Source of the DNA: Areca catechu
Taxonomy: Eukaryota; Streptophyta; Magnoliopsida; Arecales; Arecaceae
Assembly (NCBI GenBank): GCA_021397845.1
Contig: CM038038.1
Span: forward strand, 65,156,748 to 65,220,747
Direction of reading: 5' to 3'
DNA: 64,000 nt
Numbering within the stretch: the stretch's first letter is position 1; every line of letters starts with the position of its first letter. Below the pieces are notes generated by a model. The model was not told the origin of the DNA, ran no database searches, and was given only the letters and a program-made list of their open reading frames with translations. Below are positions 45,512-57,706 of the stretch, piece by piece. A program made the translations under genes and the position numbers.

Positions 45512-46562
45512 TGGGTTAGACTGGTATCTGCTCACTATGCCTAGTGAGTATGCCATGTTTGGTCTATTACATGTCATGGCGTACATGATAGAACCCACTG
45601 CCGAAGCATATGGGATTCAACTCATCCACTCTCTCTCTTCAGGTGTTGTTGTATAATTCCTTTTGGAGAGATCAATTCTAGTGCTTATCGAGAGATAGCC
45701 CTTCTTAGAATTTTCCATACTGAACCGTTTCAGCATGGTGTCGATGTACGTAGATTTGGACAGTCCCAGAAGCCTCTTAGATCTATCTCTATAGATCTTC
45801 ATACCTAGTATGTAAAAGGCTTCATCCAAGTCCTTCATAGAGAACTGAGATGATAACCAGACCTTTATTCCTTGCAGTGCTGGAATGTCATTCCCGATTA
45901 AGAGAATGTCATCCACATACAATAGAAGGAATACAATCACAAAACTATTAGCTTATTTATAAATGCAAGGTTCTTCTCCATTCCTAACGAAGCCATATGA
46001 CTTGATACACTAATCAAATCGCATGTTCCAACTCGTTGATTCTTGCTTCAATCCATAGATGGACTTTTGAAGCCTGCACACCTTTGACTCATCTGTGGAT
46101 GTGAACCCTTCAGGTTGTATTATATACACCTTCTCTTCCAGCTCACCATTCAGGAAAGCTGTTCGGACATCCATTTGCTAGATTTCATAGTCAAAGTGTG
46201 CTGCTAAAGCAAGCATAATCTAAATGGATTTGAGCATTGCTATAGGAGAGAACGTCTCATCATAGTCAATACCATAATGTTGACAATACCCCTTGGTAAC
46301 CAAACGGGCTTTGTAGGTCTCCACCTACCCGTCTGCACCCCTTTTTATTTTGAAAATCTATTTGCATCCAATGGATTTTATCCCTTCAGGTGCATCAACC
46401 AATGTCCATACATTGTTGATCTCCATGAACTCCATTTCAGATTTCATGGCTCCAAGCCATTTTTCAGAGTTGGACCTCTGCATTGCATCCATATAGGTGA
46501 TCGGATCCTCATTGTTCTCATCGAGTTCAATAGGATCACCGTCCTGGACCAAGAAACTATAA
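45512..46562 (-). pseudogene. C reverse transcriptase remnant
   Basis: Open pieces at 46552-46358 (EINNVWTLVDAPEGI) and 45940-45617 (LLYVDDILLIGND catalytic pair, SSQFSMKDLDEAFYILGMKI). Between them are EDYDETFSPMA-like and GLKQ-like pieces in broken frames. It ends at VSRYQSNP, after which RNase H is deleted. Closely parallels D 22533-23480. Confidence 0.85.
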
Positions 46563-47602
46563 TGTTGTCCAGGTGGCTACCCAAGAGGGGGTGAATTGGG
46601 ACTTGGAAAATTTAAAGCAGATAATGTGAAATTAAAATTTTCTTTTAAAGTATTGTGTATTATGACTAAGAATTAAATGCAGAAGCTAAAGGAAATCAGA
46701 GAATCACAATACAAACACATAAGATTTATAGTGGTTCGGAGCAACCCAACTCCTACATCCACTACCCAAGATACCTCTTGGGATTTTCACTATTTTCACA
46801 CTCGAATATAGTCAGATTATTTTACAGGATCACAATCCAAAACCTCTATACTTTGGTTTTAACGAGATCACCAAAGAAAACCCAACACCCTTTGATTTTG
46901 AATAGGCTCACCAAAGAAACCTAACTTAGTTTTATCAGGATCACCAAGAACCCAACACTTGGTTTTTATTAAGGCTCACCAAGAATCTATTTGGTTTTTC
47001 AACCGGGCTCACCAATAACCCAATAATTCAATAAAATGAATTAAAATAAATGCAACAAAAATAACAAACTCAATTTGTCAGATAGTTACCGATGCAGTTT
47101 GGTAAAAGTCCACTTGACTTGCACTTGAATGAGCTTTAATTGCTTCGGTGGCTTCTTCCTAAATTGCTTCAAACTTCATATCAGAGTTGGTGAAGACATG
47201 AAGGCTTGCTTGAATGCTCTTATGCTCTCTTTCTTGTTGGTAGGTAGGATATTCAATGTAGCTCTCAAAACTTTGAAGAACTCTCTATCTATTACTTCAA
47301 GGAAGTTCAAATCCTTCAAATATAAGGTCTTCTATCATTCCAAGATAGTTCTAGCCATTGTAGATCATTGGAAAATGATTTGTGACCATTGGAGCACTTT
47401 TTGGCATTCAAAAATAAATTCTGGAACTAGCCGTTGGATGCCTGAAAGCGATGTTCGAGTCAGCTCGGATTCCTTCGAGTCGGCTTGGATCCTTTGAGTC
47501 GATAGGCCGAGTCACCAAATCTTCAATGCAGTCGGCTCTTTATCTCAGGGCACAAAACTTCACTCTGGACGAGTCGGCTCTTTGTAGCTCGGGTCGGCTC
47601 GA

Positions 47603-49329
47603 TGATGCAGAATGAAAGCTCTGATACCAAAAATGATGCAGAACAAAAGAGATGATGCGATGCGGAAGTAAATTAAGACCAATTCTTTTTTTTTTTTTTT
47701 AATATTTTTAGAAGTCGGCTTTGACTCAATGGAAAGTTAAACTAAATTGAAAGAAACTATATAATAATTGAAAGCACAATTTAAAGAAACTAGGTTATCA
47801 GAGTAGTTCAGAAGTAAAGGATCGCTGGGGGTTGAGAAACTCCCAGACCTAGGGTTTCGCTCTGAACTTTCAACAAGATAGAACTAAAGAGAAGGGAAGG
47901 GTTATGTACCAGGCAGTGATCTTCACAGAGTTTGGTGGAAGGACTCTCTCTCGAGTAGATTGTTGGATCCTCGGATTCGGATATCTTCACAATGGATCCA
48001 CAAATACTGGTCCTTTGGCAGAGTTGGCTTCTCCTGAACTCAGGATCTGGGAAAGAAGAAGAACAAGTTAAGGAACCAGATACTCAAAGAAAGGACTTAC
48101 TAGATAAGAAGAACTTGAAAAATTGATGTTGCTGAAATCCTGATTCTCCTGGATGCTGATCTGACTTCCTCTGGAATTTGCTCTGTATTCGAAGTAGCCG
48201 ATTTGGACCTGGATGCTGGTGGTCGGCCTCTACTTGGAAGAGAGGGGCCGTGAGATGATGAGGTAGATTAGGGTTTGGATGATTGGTGGAATGAAGAAGA
48301 TGATGGGCGGCTAGGGTTTGGAATTGAAGTGGCTAACCTAGGGTTTTGGTAGGGTTTGGAGATCTCACACCTCCTCAAGGTTCCTGTGGAACCCGGAATC
48401 ACTCCCTCACGGAGTTCAACACTTGAATACAAGTGCGGAAGAGAGAAACACAAAGTTGCTCACAAAGAAATTGATTTCATTCATCATTTTAAATTCAAGA
48501 GTTACATAGAGTTGAATATATAGACATAACAAAGAAATAAAATTTTATACATTTTCCATGTGGGACTAATAGGACTAACTCACACTTTAGGCATCAAATT
48601 CTCTTCCCAAGACTCCTTCCATGAGTGGGCAACCCAAAAACTCCAAGAAAACTTGAAAAATAGCTCCAAATGGCAGGTTATAGGGGTGTCTCTTAGTATC
48701 TCTCCATGAATCAAGGATTTTCCCTTCATGGTTTGGCTCTTTTGGACACCTCCTAGTCTTGCTCCACAAGTTTAGGCTTCTTCCTTTCATGGCTTTGGCA
48801 CTTTTGGAAACTTTTGGGTGCCTCCTTGATTTTCTCTCCAAGACATGCTCTCTTCCCTTTTATAACTTGGATTTTTATGGAACATTGTGGGGCACCTCCT
48901 TGATCCTCTCTTCAAGAAAAATTCTTGCGATCTTGGCTTGGGTTTATCTGGAAAGAAGTTGGCTCCTCCTTGGATTGAGGTATCTTGATGGATTTCTCCC
49001 CCAAGTGGTGCAAGAAAAAAAGAACCTGCTTACTTGAGGCATGGGGACCAAGGTACACTAGATGGAGATGTGGCAGGGAGTGTGGCACCCACTTGTAGCT
49101 GGAAAATGTGGTGCCCTATGGAAAAGGGAATGACACATACCTGGGCCTTGGACTTGGACTAAGTCAACATGACCCAACAAAAATTGAAATGACAAAATTA
49201 CAGACTCAAAATTAAGTTGATCAGGTCAACCCTTATTACAAAACCAAAAAACCCTAATTCTTCAGGCAAGGTCAATTAGAGATCCAGATGGAGCCCTGAA
49301 GTCTTCTTTTGAGTCTGGTGCCCGCACCA
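47603..49329 (-). mobile_element. Element I: near-solo LTR with primer-site stub
   Basis: Perfect TSD CTCGA at 47598-47602 and 49330-49334. The piece begins TGATGCAGAATGAAA, then has the reverse of a primer site (47618-47629), then a second TGATGCAGAA at 47634 starting what looks like a full 1.7-kb LTR ending GCACCA. Thus one LTR is complete, and only about 15 bases plus primer site remain of the rest. The family is not identifiable because no coding sequence remains. TATA-like TATATA on the minus strand at about 48516. Confidence 0.8.
47618..47629 (-). other. I primer binding site
   Basis: TGGTATCAGAGC on the minus strand, four bases from the LTR that starts at 47634. Confidence 0.85.
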
Positions 49330-50036
49330 CTCGAACTTATATCTTTGAAAAAACTTGAACTTGAGAAGTCGGCTCTTTTGATCGTTGGTTGGCTCTTCTT
49401 CTCAGGTTCTGAAATTATCACTCTGGAAGAGTTGGCTCGATGCAGTTCGGGTCGGCTCGCTTTCTCAGGTCTTCAAAATTAGGTTTGGTAGAGTTGGCTC
49501 TTTCTGGTTCGAGGTGGCTCGCCTAGCTGTTCTCAGAAATCTTCAAAAACTAGACTCTGGAGGAGTCGGCTCAGACATATTCCAGTCGACTTTGATTCAC
49601 TAGAGTCGGCTCGGTTATCTTCGAGTTAGCTCGGATTGCTACGTACCAGAATCCTTGCTGCATTCCACTAGGAGGAGTCGGCTCTTCAACATGCTGGGTC
49701 GGCTCGAGTATTTTCTTCAGGATTTTTATAATTGGACTCAAAGAAAACTCTCACCAATTCTCTTATATTTTTCATGCAAACCAACTCAAAATAATTCTAA
49801 GGCACACACACATAGAAGTAACCCTTTTTACATAATTTTTTCTTAGCTTTTTCGTTGGGTTCTTCTTTACAGAAATACATTACAACACAACTCTAACAAG
49901 AAATAAAGGTGTAGGTGTTGAAGTTTGAACAATTAACTCATCCTACAAAAAGTTGTAAAATACTTGAAGAGTTGTTAGAAATAAATGTACATGCTCCAAT
50001 GTTTGGTTATCATCAAAATCACTTATGGGGTCAACA

Positions 50037-50808
50037 ATCTCTCCCTTTTTGATGATGACAAAACATTGGGCATGAAAAATTCTTTACACTTTACATGTAT
50101 AAAAATATTTGAAAATTAAATATTCACATGTATTAGAGCTAATTAAATTTGTAAATAAGTATTAGAGCTTAAGAGATGATATCATTGTATATCATCAGGG
50201 TATTAACTTTTCATGCTTCATAATATTATAATTAGCACAATACATGGAGTACTAGAGTTTTGAAAAAAATATTGACAGAATTAAGATTAATTTGCAGAGC
50301 AATAGCAATTAGAGTAAAACCATTCAAGAGAATCTCACCCTTTCTCCAAGTTTTAAAGTAATTAAACAACAGTTAGATCCAGTTGAATACTGTCACTTTT
50401 GTGCTCCCGTTTTTCATTCTTTTTATGCACTTTAAGAATAATTGGTAGGAAACTCAACATAAATATAAGAATTTTCATGACAACACATTTCTTCCCCCTT
50501 TTATCAATCAATCAAAAAGGTGATTTCAAATAAAGCTCAGATTTTGAAATAGATTGAAAAAGTATTTAATATTTGTTTGAGATAATTTCACTTTCTCAAA
50601 TTAGAAATTCTAATTAAAAATTCATCACAGTTGTATCTAAGCATTGTATCAGATAGTATATGACAATAAAGAAAATTGCTAAAAGATCTTTTATATCACT
50701 GAGAATATTGCGATACAAAGTAAGAAGGAAATTACATTCATATTGTAAAAGATAAAAAGTAGAACATTAATAAAGTCAGAAGTACAACCAAAAGACTAGT
50801 CAAATAAT
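50037..50808 (-). other. B 3' untranslated region with polypurine tracts
   Basis: The minus strand has AAAAAGGGAGAGAT at 50037-50052 touching the LTR, and AAAAGGGGGAA at about 50485-50497 upstream. AT-rich, no ORF. Parallels A's 33607-34302. Confidence 0.8.
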
Positions 50809-52229
50809 CTATTCTTCTTCTTCTCCACTAGAAGAAGAGGAGCCTACCTCTATAACCTTATCAGAAGTCTTAGTTTTCAGGGGTTTAAACCTTAAATCTC
50901 TAAACCTAGTTCTAACAGGGGTTCTAAAAGTCTTAGTCTTCATGGTTTTGGGTTTCTTTTTGGTCTCAACAGTTTTAGGTAAGATTAAGGGTGGATCAGA
51001 TGAAGGAATAGGAGTAGGAGTCTCAAGTGACTCCTTGAAGATCTGTACAGGAGTATCTTCAGCAGCAACTGATTCTTTATGTGATAGCAGCAAGATACTT
51101 CTGATTTCTTCTTTGAAATCTTTTATTTCCTTTTCAATTTTCTCCTAGTGAAGCTTCTGTTCAGATCTCATTTCCTGCAAGCTGGCATTAACTGTATTTC
51201 TCATTTCATCAATTGCAGAATTCATGTGATCTGTCACTGAATTTGAAATAGTTTCCATCTTCTGAAATATTAGCTTCTTAAGGTCAGATGGAGTAATCAT
51301 TGCACCTTTAGATCTTTTTTCAACAGCAATAGCTTCATCATCTTCTGAATAAGTAGCAGCAACCTGACTAGACACTTTCTTTATCCATATTCCTTCTTGT
51401 AGCTTGTAACCCATTCTTTTCAATGAATTGAAGGAATAAGTGTCAAAGTGATGTAGTGGCTTGCCATCTCATTAGTTAAGTCTATTCTAGCTTCTTCAAA
51501 TAGTAAGGTAAAAACCATACCATAGGATAGGTAGGCTTTAACTTTCCTAGCTGCTTCAATCATTTGAATCATCATTATATAGGGAAGGTTGAGAGGCTTT
51601 TCTTCAATCAAATGACCCATAAAAGTCATGTCTTTCTCGCTGACCCAGTCAAAGCGACCAGTTCTTGGAAGAAATATTCTACTGACCATAATGTGAAGAA
51701 GCCTCATTTCCTTTGACAATAAGTTGGCCTGAACATGCTGAACGGAGCTCATATCTTCTTTCTCCAAAATGAGCTTTAGAGTATGTTCTTTGTCTGGTAG
51801 AGTAAGCTCGGTGGAGTTGTCCGTTGGCATTTGTAGCAAATTGCTCAACTTCTCTTCATCCACGATGATTTTGATTCCCTTAACAGTTGATTCCAAGTGA
51901 AATTCTTGAAGAACTATATTTTCATAGAAAATTCATGCCAGTGAGGGGTAGGTTAAAATGTCCAAAGAACAAAAATGCTTCCAACCCTAGCTGTCTATCC
52001 ATCTTTCGATATTCATGTTCATTTCTTCTAGGAAGGAAAAATCTATTCTTCTTTCGCAAGTTATAGGCCAGTTGGCCATTGAGACATTCTGTCCTGGAGA
52101 AGGAGTTTCTTCTTCTTGTTGCACAAGAGTGGATCTTTTCCTCTTTTCTCCCTTTCCTTTTGCATCTTCACTACATGCGCTTGATTCACCCACTTGAAGA
52201 ATCTTTCGTGCAGATCTTCGAGAAGCCAT
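50809..52229 (-). pseudogene. B extra ORF (ORF3), homologous to A ORF3
   Basis: I chose ATG 52229, giving a basic N-terminus (MASRRSARK, GKGEKRKRS) like A's. Pieces in order: CERRIDFSFLEEMNM, a stop at 51987 region, then an open 158-codon piece (51896-51420) with LANLLSKEMRLLHIM-type, FLPRTGRFDWVSEKD and MMIQMIEAARKV, a frameshift near 51423, KRMGYKLQEGIWIKK, a helical stretch (51300-51150), a stop near 51145, and a Lys/Thr/Ser-rich tail ending in EEEE. No clear membrane segment. Function unknown; homology to A 32098-33606 is visible throughout. Confidence 0.75.
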
Positions 52230-52719
52230 TACAGCGGAGTTCAAGAAATCAAGGTTCTAGGGAATGATTTTTAAGAAATTGGTAAAGTTTTCGAGTGGAG
52301 AGAGTGTGTGTTTGAAATAAAATGGAAGGAGTGAAGTACAGGAAAATACAGCTCGGAACTACCTAAATAGCGATTTCCTGACTTTCAAGTCAGCTTGTCC
52401 AACCCTAAAAATATCCAAGTTGGCTCGACCAGAGTGAACTCAGAAAAATCAGAACATCAAGTCGACTAGGCAAGACAACAGGTTGACCTAGTTGGCTCGA
52501 CCAAAGCAAGAGTAGAAAACTCAGACATTCGAGCCAGCTTGACCAGAGCAAAATTGCTCGAGTCGACTCGAACAAAAACTTTCCACATAAAATGAAATGA
52601 TTCAAAAATTGAATTCGATACTATGAAAGTTAAGGAAAGTTGTTCAAAAATCATGAATAATTATAGGAGGTTTTCTAGATAATTCATCCTTAGTTTTTTT
52701 TAAAAAAATTAGGTTGTTT
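52230..52719 (-). promoter_or_regulatory. B spacer between pol and ORF3, with LTR motif copies
   Basis: GTTGGCTCGACC, AAGTCGACT and GAGTCGACTCG-like units at 52420-52570 match the motif that fills B's LTRs and lie in the same orientation. On the minus strand GCTATTTAGG (about 52365-52375) follows as a possible TATA, then about 130 bases to the ORF. Promoter role inferred only. Confidence 0.45.
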
Positions 52720-53219
52720 AAATCTAGAAAGGATCACAAAGCCCTAATTCTCCTCTAAGCAATTCAAATCTATCCTGGTTCAGTGGCTTAGTAAAAATGT
52801 CAGCTAATTATTTTTCAGTTAGGATAAATTCTAGTTCCATTCATCATTCAAAACATGATCTCTAATAAAATGATGTCTAATTTCTATATGCTTAGTCCTT
52901 GAATGCTGAATAGAATTTTTGGTGAAATTTATAGCACTTGTGTTATCACACTTGATAGGACTTTTACAGTGTAATACCAAAGTTTTCTAGTTGTTGTTTA
53001 ATCTATAACACTTGTACACAACAACTCCCTGCAGTAACATACTCTGCTCAATAGTAGAAAGTGCTACCGAGTTTTGCTTCTTATAGTGCCATGAGATTAA
53101 AATTAACCCTAAAAATTGGCATGTGACGCTAGTGCTTTTTCTATCAACTTTGCAACTAGCATAATCAGCATCAGAAAATCTAATTAAATTCAAAGATGAT
53201 TCTTTTAAAAATCAAAGAC
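52720..53219 (-). pseudogene. B RNase H
   Basis: Open piece 53193-52987 has RFSDADYASCKVDRKSTS (first aspartate) and KKQNSVALSTIE. Then CDNTSAINFTK and, near 52790, LADIFTKPL appear in broken frames. Parallels A 30618-31166. Confidence 0.85.
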
Positions 53220-54290
53220 CTAGGTTACTTGTACTTTCAAATATTTTAATATTCTTTTAATAGCAAGCATATGTGTTTCCTTAGGATTACATTGAAATCT
53301 AGCACATACACATATACTATATAACATATCTGGTCTACTTGCAGTTAAATATAATAAGGATCCGATCATACCTCTATATAGCTTTTGGTCAACATTGGAT
53401 CCATTTTCATCTTTGTCCAATTTGCAAGACGAGCTAATGGGTGTGCTCATTTGTTTGCTCATCTCCGTACCAAACTTTTTAATTATTTTCTTAGTATATT
53501 TGGCTTGGTTGATAAAGATCCCTTCCTTTGTTTACTTTACTTGAAGTCCGAGGAAGTAATTAAGTTCTCCCATTAGGCTCATTTCAAATTCTTCCTGCAT
53601 TAGCTTAGCAAATTCTTCACAAAAACTTTTATTAGTTGCACCAAAAATAATATCATCAACATAAATTTGTACAACTAATATATCATTATTTTTTGTTTTG
53701 ATGAAAAGGGTTTTATCAACATTTTCTCTTGAAAAATCATTTTCAATCAAGAAAGTGCTAAGCCTATCATACCAGGCTCTAGGGGCTTGTTTCAAACCAT
53801 ATAAAGCTTTATTGAGTTTAAACACATGGTTTGGAAAAACATGATTTTTGAAACCCGGTGGTTGTTCTACAAAAACTTGTTCGGAGATAAAACCATTTAG
53901 AAATGCACTTTTCACATCCATTTGAAAAAGTTTAAAATTTATGTAGCAAGCAAATGCAAGAAGTAATCTAATGGCTTCTAATTTTGCTACAGGTGCATAA
54001 GTTTCATCAAAATCAATCCCTTCTTCTTGACTATATCGCTTAACCACTAATCCAGCTTTGTTTCTAATGACATTTCCTTGTTCATCTAGTTTGTTCCTAT
54101 AGACCCATTTGGTTTCTATGATTGGGTGGTCTTTAGGTCTATCAACTAATGTCCAAACCTTATTTCTTTCAAACTGGTTCAATTCATCATGCATAGCCAT
54201 CATCCAGTTTGGGTCACTTTCAGCTTCTTCTAAAGTGTGAGGCTCTATCTGTGATACAAAGGCGAGGTAGTCATGTGGAGTCCTATGTGC
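53220..54290 (-). pseudogene. B reverse transcriptase
   Basis: The 223-codon open piece 54203-53532 covers WTLVDRPKDHPIIETKWVYR, KAGLVVKRYSQEEGIDFDE, QMDVKSAFLNGFI (aspartate), ALYGLKQAPRAWYDRL and QIYVDDIIFGATN (catalytic pair), to LMGELNYFLGLQVK. A break follows, then 53462-53220 with SSCKLDKDENGSN and YRGMIGSLLYLTASRPD. A lost basic residue in KRYSQ is one visible change. Very close to A. Confidence 0.92.
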
Positions 54291-54299
54291 AGACCTAGT

Positions 54300-55700
54300 C
54301 CTGATACCTGTGAAGGATCACAAATAATTAATTCTTTAGGATGGGAAGTAGCGTACCTCCATTTAGTTGGTAGATCGGTGTGATCCTTACCGTTTCTTTT
54401 CCTTCTTCAATTGTTCTTTCTTGAATACTCATGTCTTCCATCTCTTTTTGAATAGTACTTGCATCATTGTCAATACACTCATCTTTTCTAGATGGTGAAG
54501 GATTAGTTTCATCAAAGATAACATGCATTGACTCTTCAACAGTGAGAGTCCTTTTATTAAAAACTCTATATACTTTGCTATGTAGTGAGTAACCAAAGAA
54601 AATTGCTTCATCAAATTTAGCATCAAATTTTTCTAGATTTTCCTTACCATTATTAAGCACAAAGCATTTACATTCAAACACATGAAAGTAATTGATATTG
54701 GGTTTCTTTCATTCCAAAGCTCATAGGAGGTTTTTTTCAAAATAGGACAGATCAAAACATGGTTTAAAATATAACAAGCAGTGTTCACCACTTCTCCCCA
54801 AAAGTATCTTGGAAGATTACCTTCACATAATATCATTCGTGCCATTTCTTTCAAAGTCCTATTTTTCCTCTCTACAACACCATTTTATTGTGGTGTTCTA
54901 GGAGCGGAGAAGTTATGATAAATACCATTTTTAGTATAATAATCATTGAAAAATTGATTTTCAAATTCATTGCCGTGATCACTCCTAATTGAAATTATAG
55001 AAATATTTTTCTGATTTGAAACCTTTTTGTAAAATTTTCTAAACACTTAGAAAGTTTCATCTTTGTGAGCAATAAACAAAATTCATGTAAATCTAGAAAA
55101 TCATCTATAATCACAAGGGCATATTTCATACCTCCTAGGCTTGTGGTCCTAGTTGGTCCAAATAAGTTCATGTGAAGTAGTTCTAGAGGTCTAGAAGTTG
55201 AAATCATATTTTTGGATTTAAATCTTCCCCTAGTTTGTTTACCCATTTGGCATGCTTCACAAACATGATCAAAATCAACTTTAAACTTAGGCATGCCTCT
55301 AACAAGATTTTTTGAAATTAACTTGGCAATACTATGCATGCTAGCATGACCTAATCTTCTATGCCATAATAAACAAGATTCCTTGGTCTTAACATTCATT
55401 GCAACTGAACTGGAACTACTTGACATGGCAAGATCATTTAGATCTACCACATAAATATTTCCAAGTCTATGTCCACTGAATTTGCTACTAGAATCAAGAG
55501 AGTTTGTTACTATACACATAGACGATTCAAAGATAACTTTGAAGCCTTTATCACATAATTGACTAATACTTAATAAATTATGCTTTAACTTATCAACTAG
55601 CAATACATTTTTAATGAAAGTATAGGGGGTTATTTTGATCTTACCAATTTTGATTATTTTTCCTTTGCCATTGTCTCCAAAAGTAACCATACCTCCTTTC
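54300..55700 (-). pseudogene. B integrase
   Basis: HRRLGHASMHSIAKLISK and CEACQMGKQTRGRF (zinc motif), LLHMNLFGPTRTTS where the first catalytic aspartate is asparagine, a frameshift near 55090, then pieces of the DHG region near 54975 and NGVVERK near 54870, LKEMARMILCEGNLPRYFWG and a FLGYS-like end at 54600. Stops and shifts are scattered. Inactive. Confidence 0.87.
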
Positions 55701-55816
55701 ATTTCTAGGGTGATGAACTGATCCTTGTCACCCGTCATATGTCTTGAATAGCCACTATCGAGATACCATATTTTCTTCAATTTCTGGGCTGTAAGACATT
55801 CCTGCAAGAAAATCAA
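55701..55816 (-). pseudogene. B protease
   Basis: IWYLDSGYSRHMTGDKDQF at about 55770-55715: DSG active site, intact in this copy. It follows the second zinc knuckle and flows into the integrase frame. Confidence 0.88.
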
Positions 55817-57664
55817 GGAGTTCTTTTAGGTACCAAAGCTAACTTGGGTCGTTACAGGTTAGCTGAGGTGGTTCCTTTGGGAACTCAATTTTTTCTTGAT
55901 TTATTGTGGACATTTCTAATAGTATTGAAGTTGAAAGCTATATGTCCTATTTCTTTGCAAGAAAAACATCTGATTCTATAATTCTAAAAGGATTTATACT
56001 TTGAAATTCTAGATGCATGAAGTGCAGAAATAGCAGGTTTTGTAATTGACCTTTTTGAAACATACAAAATGGCTTTTGAAATGGAAGTAGAACCTTTTGT
56101 TACAAAAGATTTTTGAGAAGTAGGCTTGGGAACAAAATCTTTTTGTTTCACAAATGTAGTTGCTGAAATATAATTTGAATTTGAAGTATTAAAATCGATT
56201 CTAGCTTTATTACCAGAAATTCTTTGATTTTTAAGAATCAACTCAAGCTTGTTAGAAGATAAAGTTAATTTTTCAACAAGTGACTTGAGTTTTTCAATCT
56301 CCTTTTTTAGCTCATCATTTTTTTCAACAAAATATTATTTTTGTCATGAAATTCACTATTTTCAATTTTTAAAACATTATACTTTTCAAAAAGGATATGA
56401 AGTTCTTTTTGCAATAAAGTATTCTTTTTTAAAATTTCCTCTTTTTCTTTGAGTAAAGAATCATCGATATGCTTTAATGATCTAATCTTTACTCCTGCCT
56501 TTTTAAATTCAGATAAGAGGTCATGAAATGCAAAATTTAACACATCAAATGTAAATTTAACTCATCCTCGAGACCCATTAGACGTAAGTTAGCTATTTTC
56601 GTGGTCTCTTCTTCTTCAGTTGAAGTGGAGTCTTCACTGTCGCTCCACATGGCAACCATCGCTTTCTTTTTCTTCTTTTTAAAAAATTTCTTTAGTAGTG
56701 TACAGTCCAGATGAATGTGCCCCGGTTTCTTATATTCATAGCAGGTGGGGACTTGTTCCTTATCTTTGTCTTTGTCCTTATCCTTTTCTTTTGAATGTTC
56801 ACCTCATTAATGGAATTTTCTATTGTATCTTCCTTTTTTCTTTCCCATAAACTTTCTGAATCTTCTGACGACCATTGCAATTTCTTCATCTTCTAGATCA
56901 TCATCGGAGGAGGTAGAGTCATCTTCCATCTCTTCATCATCCTTTGATTCTAATGCAACCTTGAATGCAATTATTTTCTTCTTTTTCTGATCATCATCCG
57001 TTCTATGCTGCATGGCGAATTCGTGTATGATGAGAGAACCCATTAGTTCAACCATGGATAAAGTGTTCAAATCTTTAGCTCCCTAGATGGCAGTAACTTT
57101 AGGATCCCATTTATCAGGAAGTGATCTCAATATCTTTTATACCAAATCAGCATTTGAATAAACCCTACCAAGACATTTCAAACCATTAATAATATCTATA
57201 AATCTAGTGCACATGGCAGAGATATTTTTATTAGGCTCCATTTTAAATAATTCATAATTATGCACTAAAAGATTAATCTTTGAAGTTTTTACTTGAGAAG
57301 TTCCTTCATGGGTCACCTCAATTTTATCCAAAACTTCCTTTACTGAAGTGCAAATGGAAATTCGATTAAACTTATTTGAATCCAAGGCATAGTAAAGCAA
57401 GTTCATGGCTTTGGCATTCAATTCCCCTAATTTCATGTCATGTTCATCCCATTCCTCTTCGGGCTTAAGGACATCCACACCATCAATTTTAATCATGGGA
57501 ACATGTGGCCCTTTAAGAATGACCTTCCATAATTGAAAATCAACAGCTTGTATATAAATTTTTATTCTTGCTTTCCAATAAGAATAATACGTGCCTGTGA
57601 AGAGTGAAGGTCTATTAGTTGACTGGCCTTCCACCAGGGATGTACTCATAGGATGAGCCATCAA
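55817..57664 (-). pseudogene. B gag with coiled coil and two zinc knuckles
   Basis: ATG 57664. The N-terminal UBN2-type domain (RPSLFTGTYYSYWKARI, EVTHEGTSQVKTSKINLLVH) ends at a stop at 57137. It continues at 57070-56807 with an acidic then basic stretch. First knuckle near 56740 (CYEYKKPGHIHLDC, second cysteine lost). A heptad-rich coiled coil lies at 56543-56307 (LLKEKEEILKKNTLLQKEL). Second knuckle near 55960 (CFSCKEIGHIAFNFN, last cysteine lost). Stops and a shift near 56570 make it inactive. Size and layout match Sirevirus gags. Confidence 0.87.
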
Positions 57665-57692
57665 TCTTTACTCTAGTATGATCAGAGACACT

Positions 57693-57704
57693 GCTCTGAT
57701 ACCA
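57693..57704 (-). other. B primer binding site
   Basis: TGGTATCAGAGC on the minus strand, two bases from the 5' LTR. Confidence 0.95.
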
Positions 57705-57706
57705 GT

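Larger units (their letters stand above)
46563..50036 (-). repeat. B 3' LTR carrying element I
   Basis: Matches 57707-59441 on both sides of I (47603-49329). Without I and its target duplication it is 1742 bases versus 1735 in the 5' LTR. TATA (minus) at 46724-46730. GTCGGCTCG motifs at 47460-47600 and 49365-49710. Confidence 0.92.

Noticed and set aside
48759..49037. ORF of 92 codons within element I
   Set aside because: It lies inside the I LTR with no domain; probably chance.
52466..52654. Small ORFs in the B spacer
   Set aside because: They follow the GTTGGCTCG motif and have no counterpart in A.
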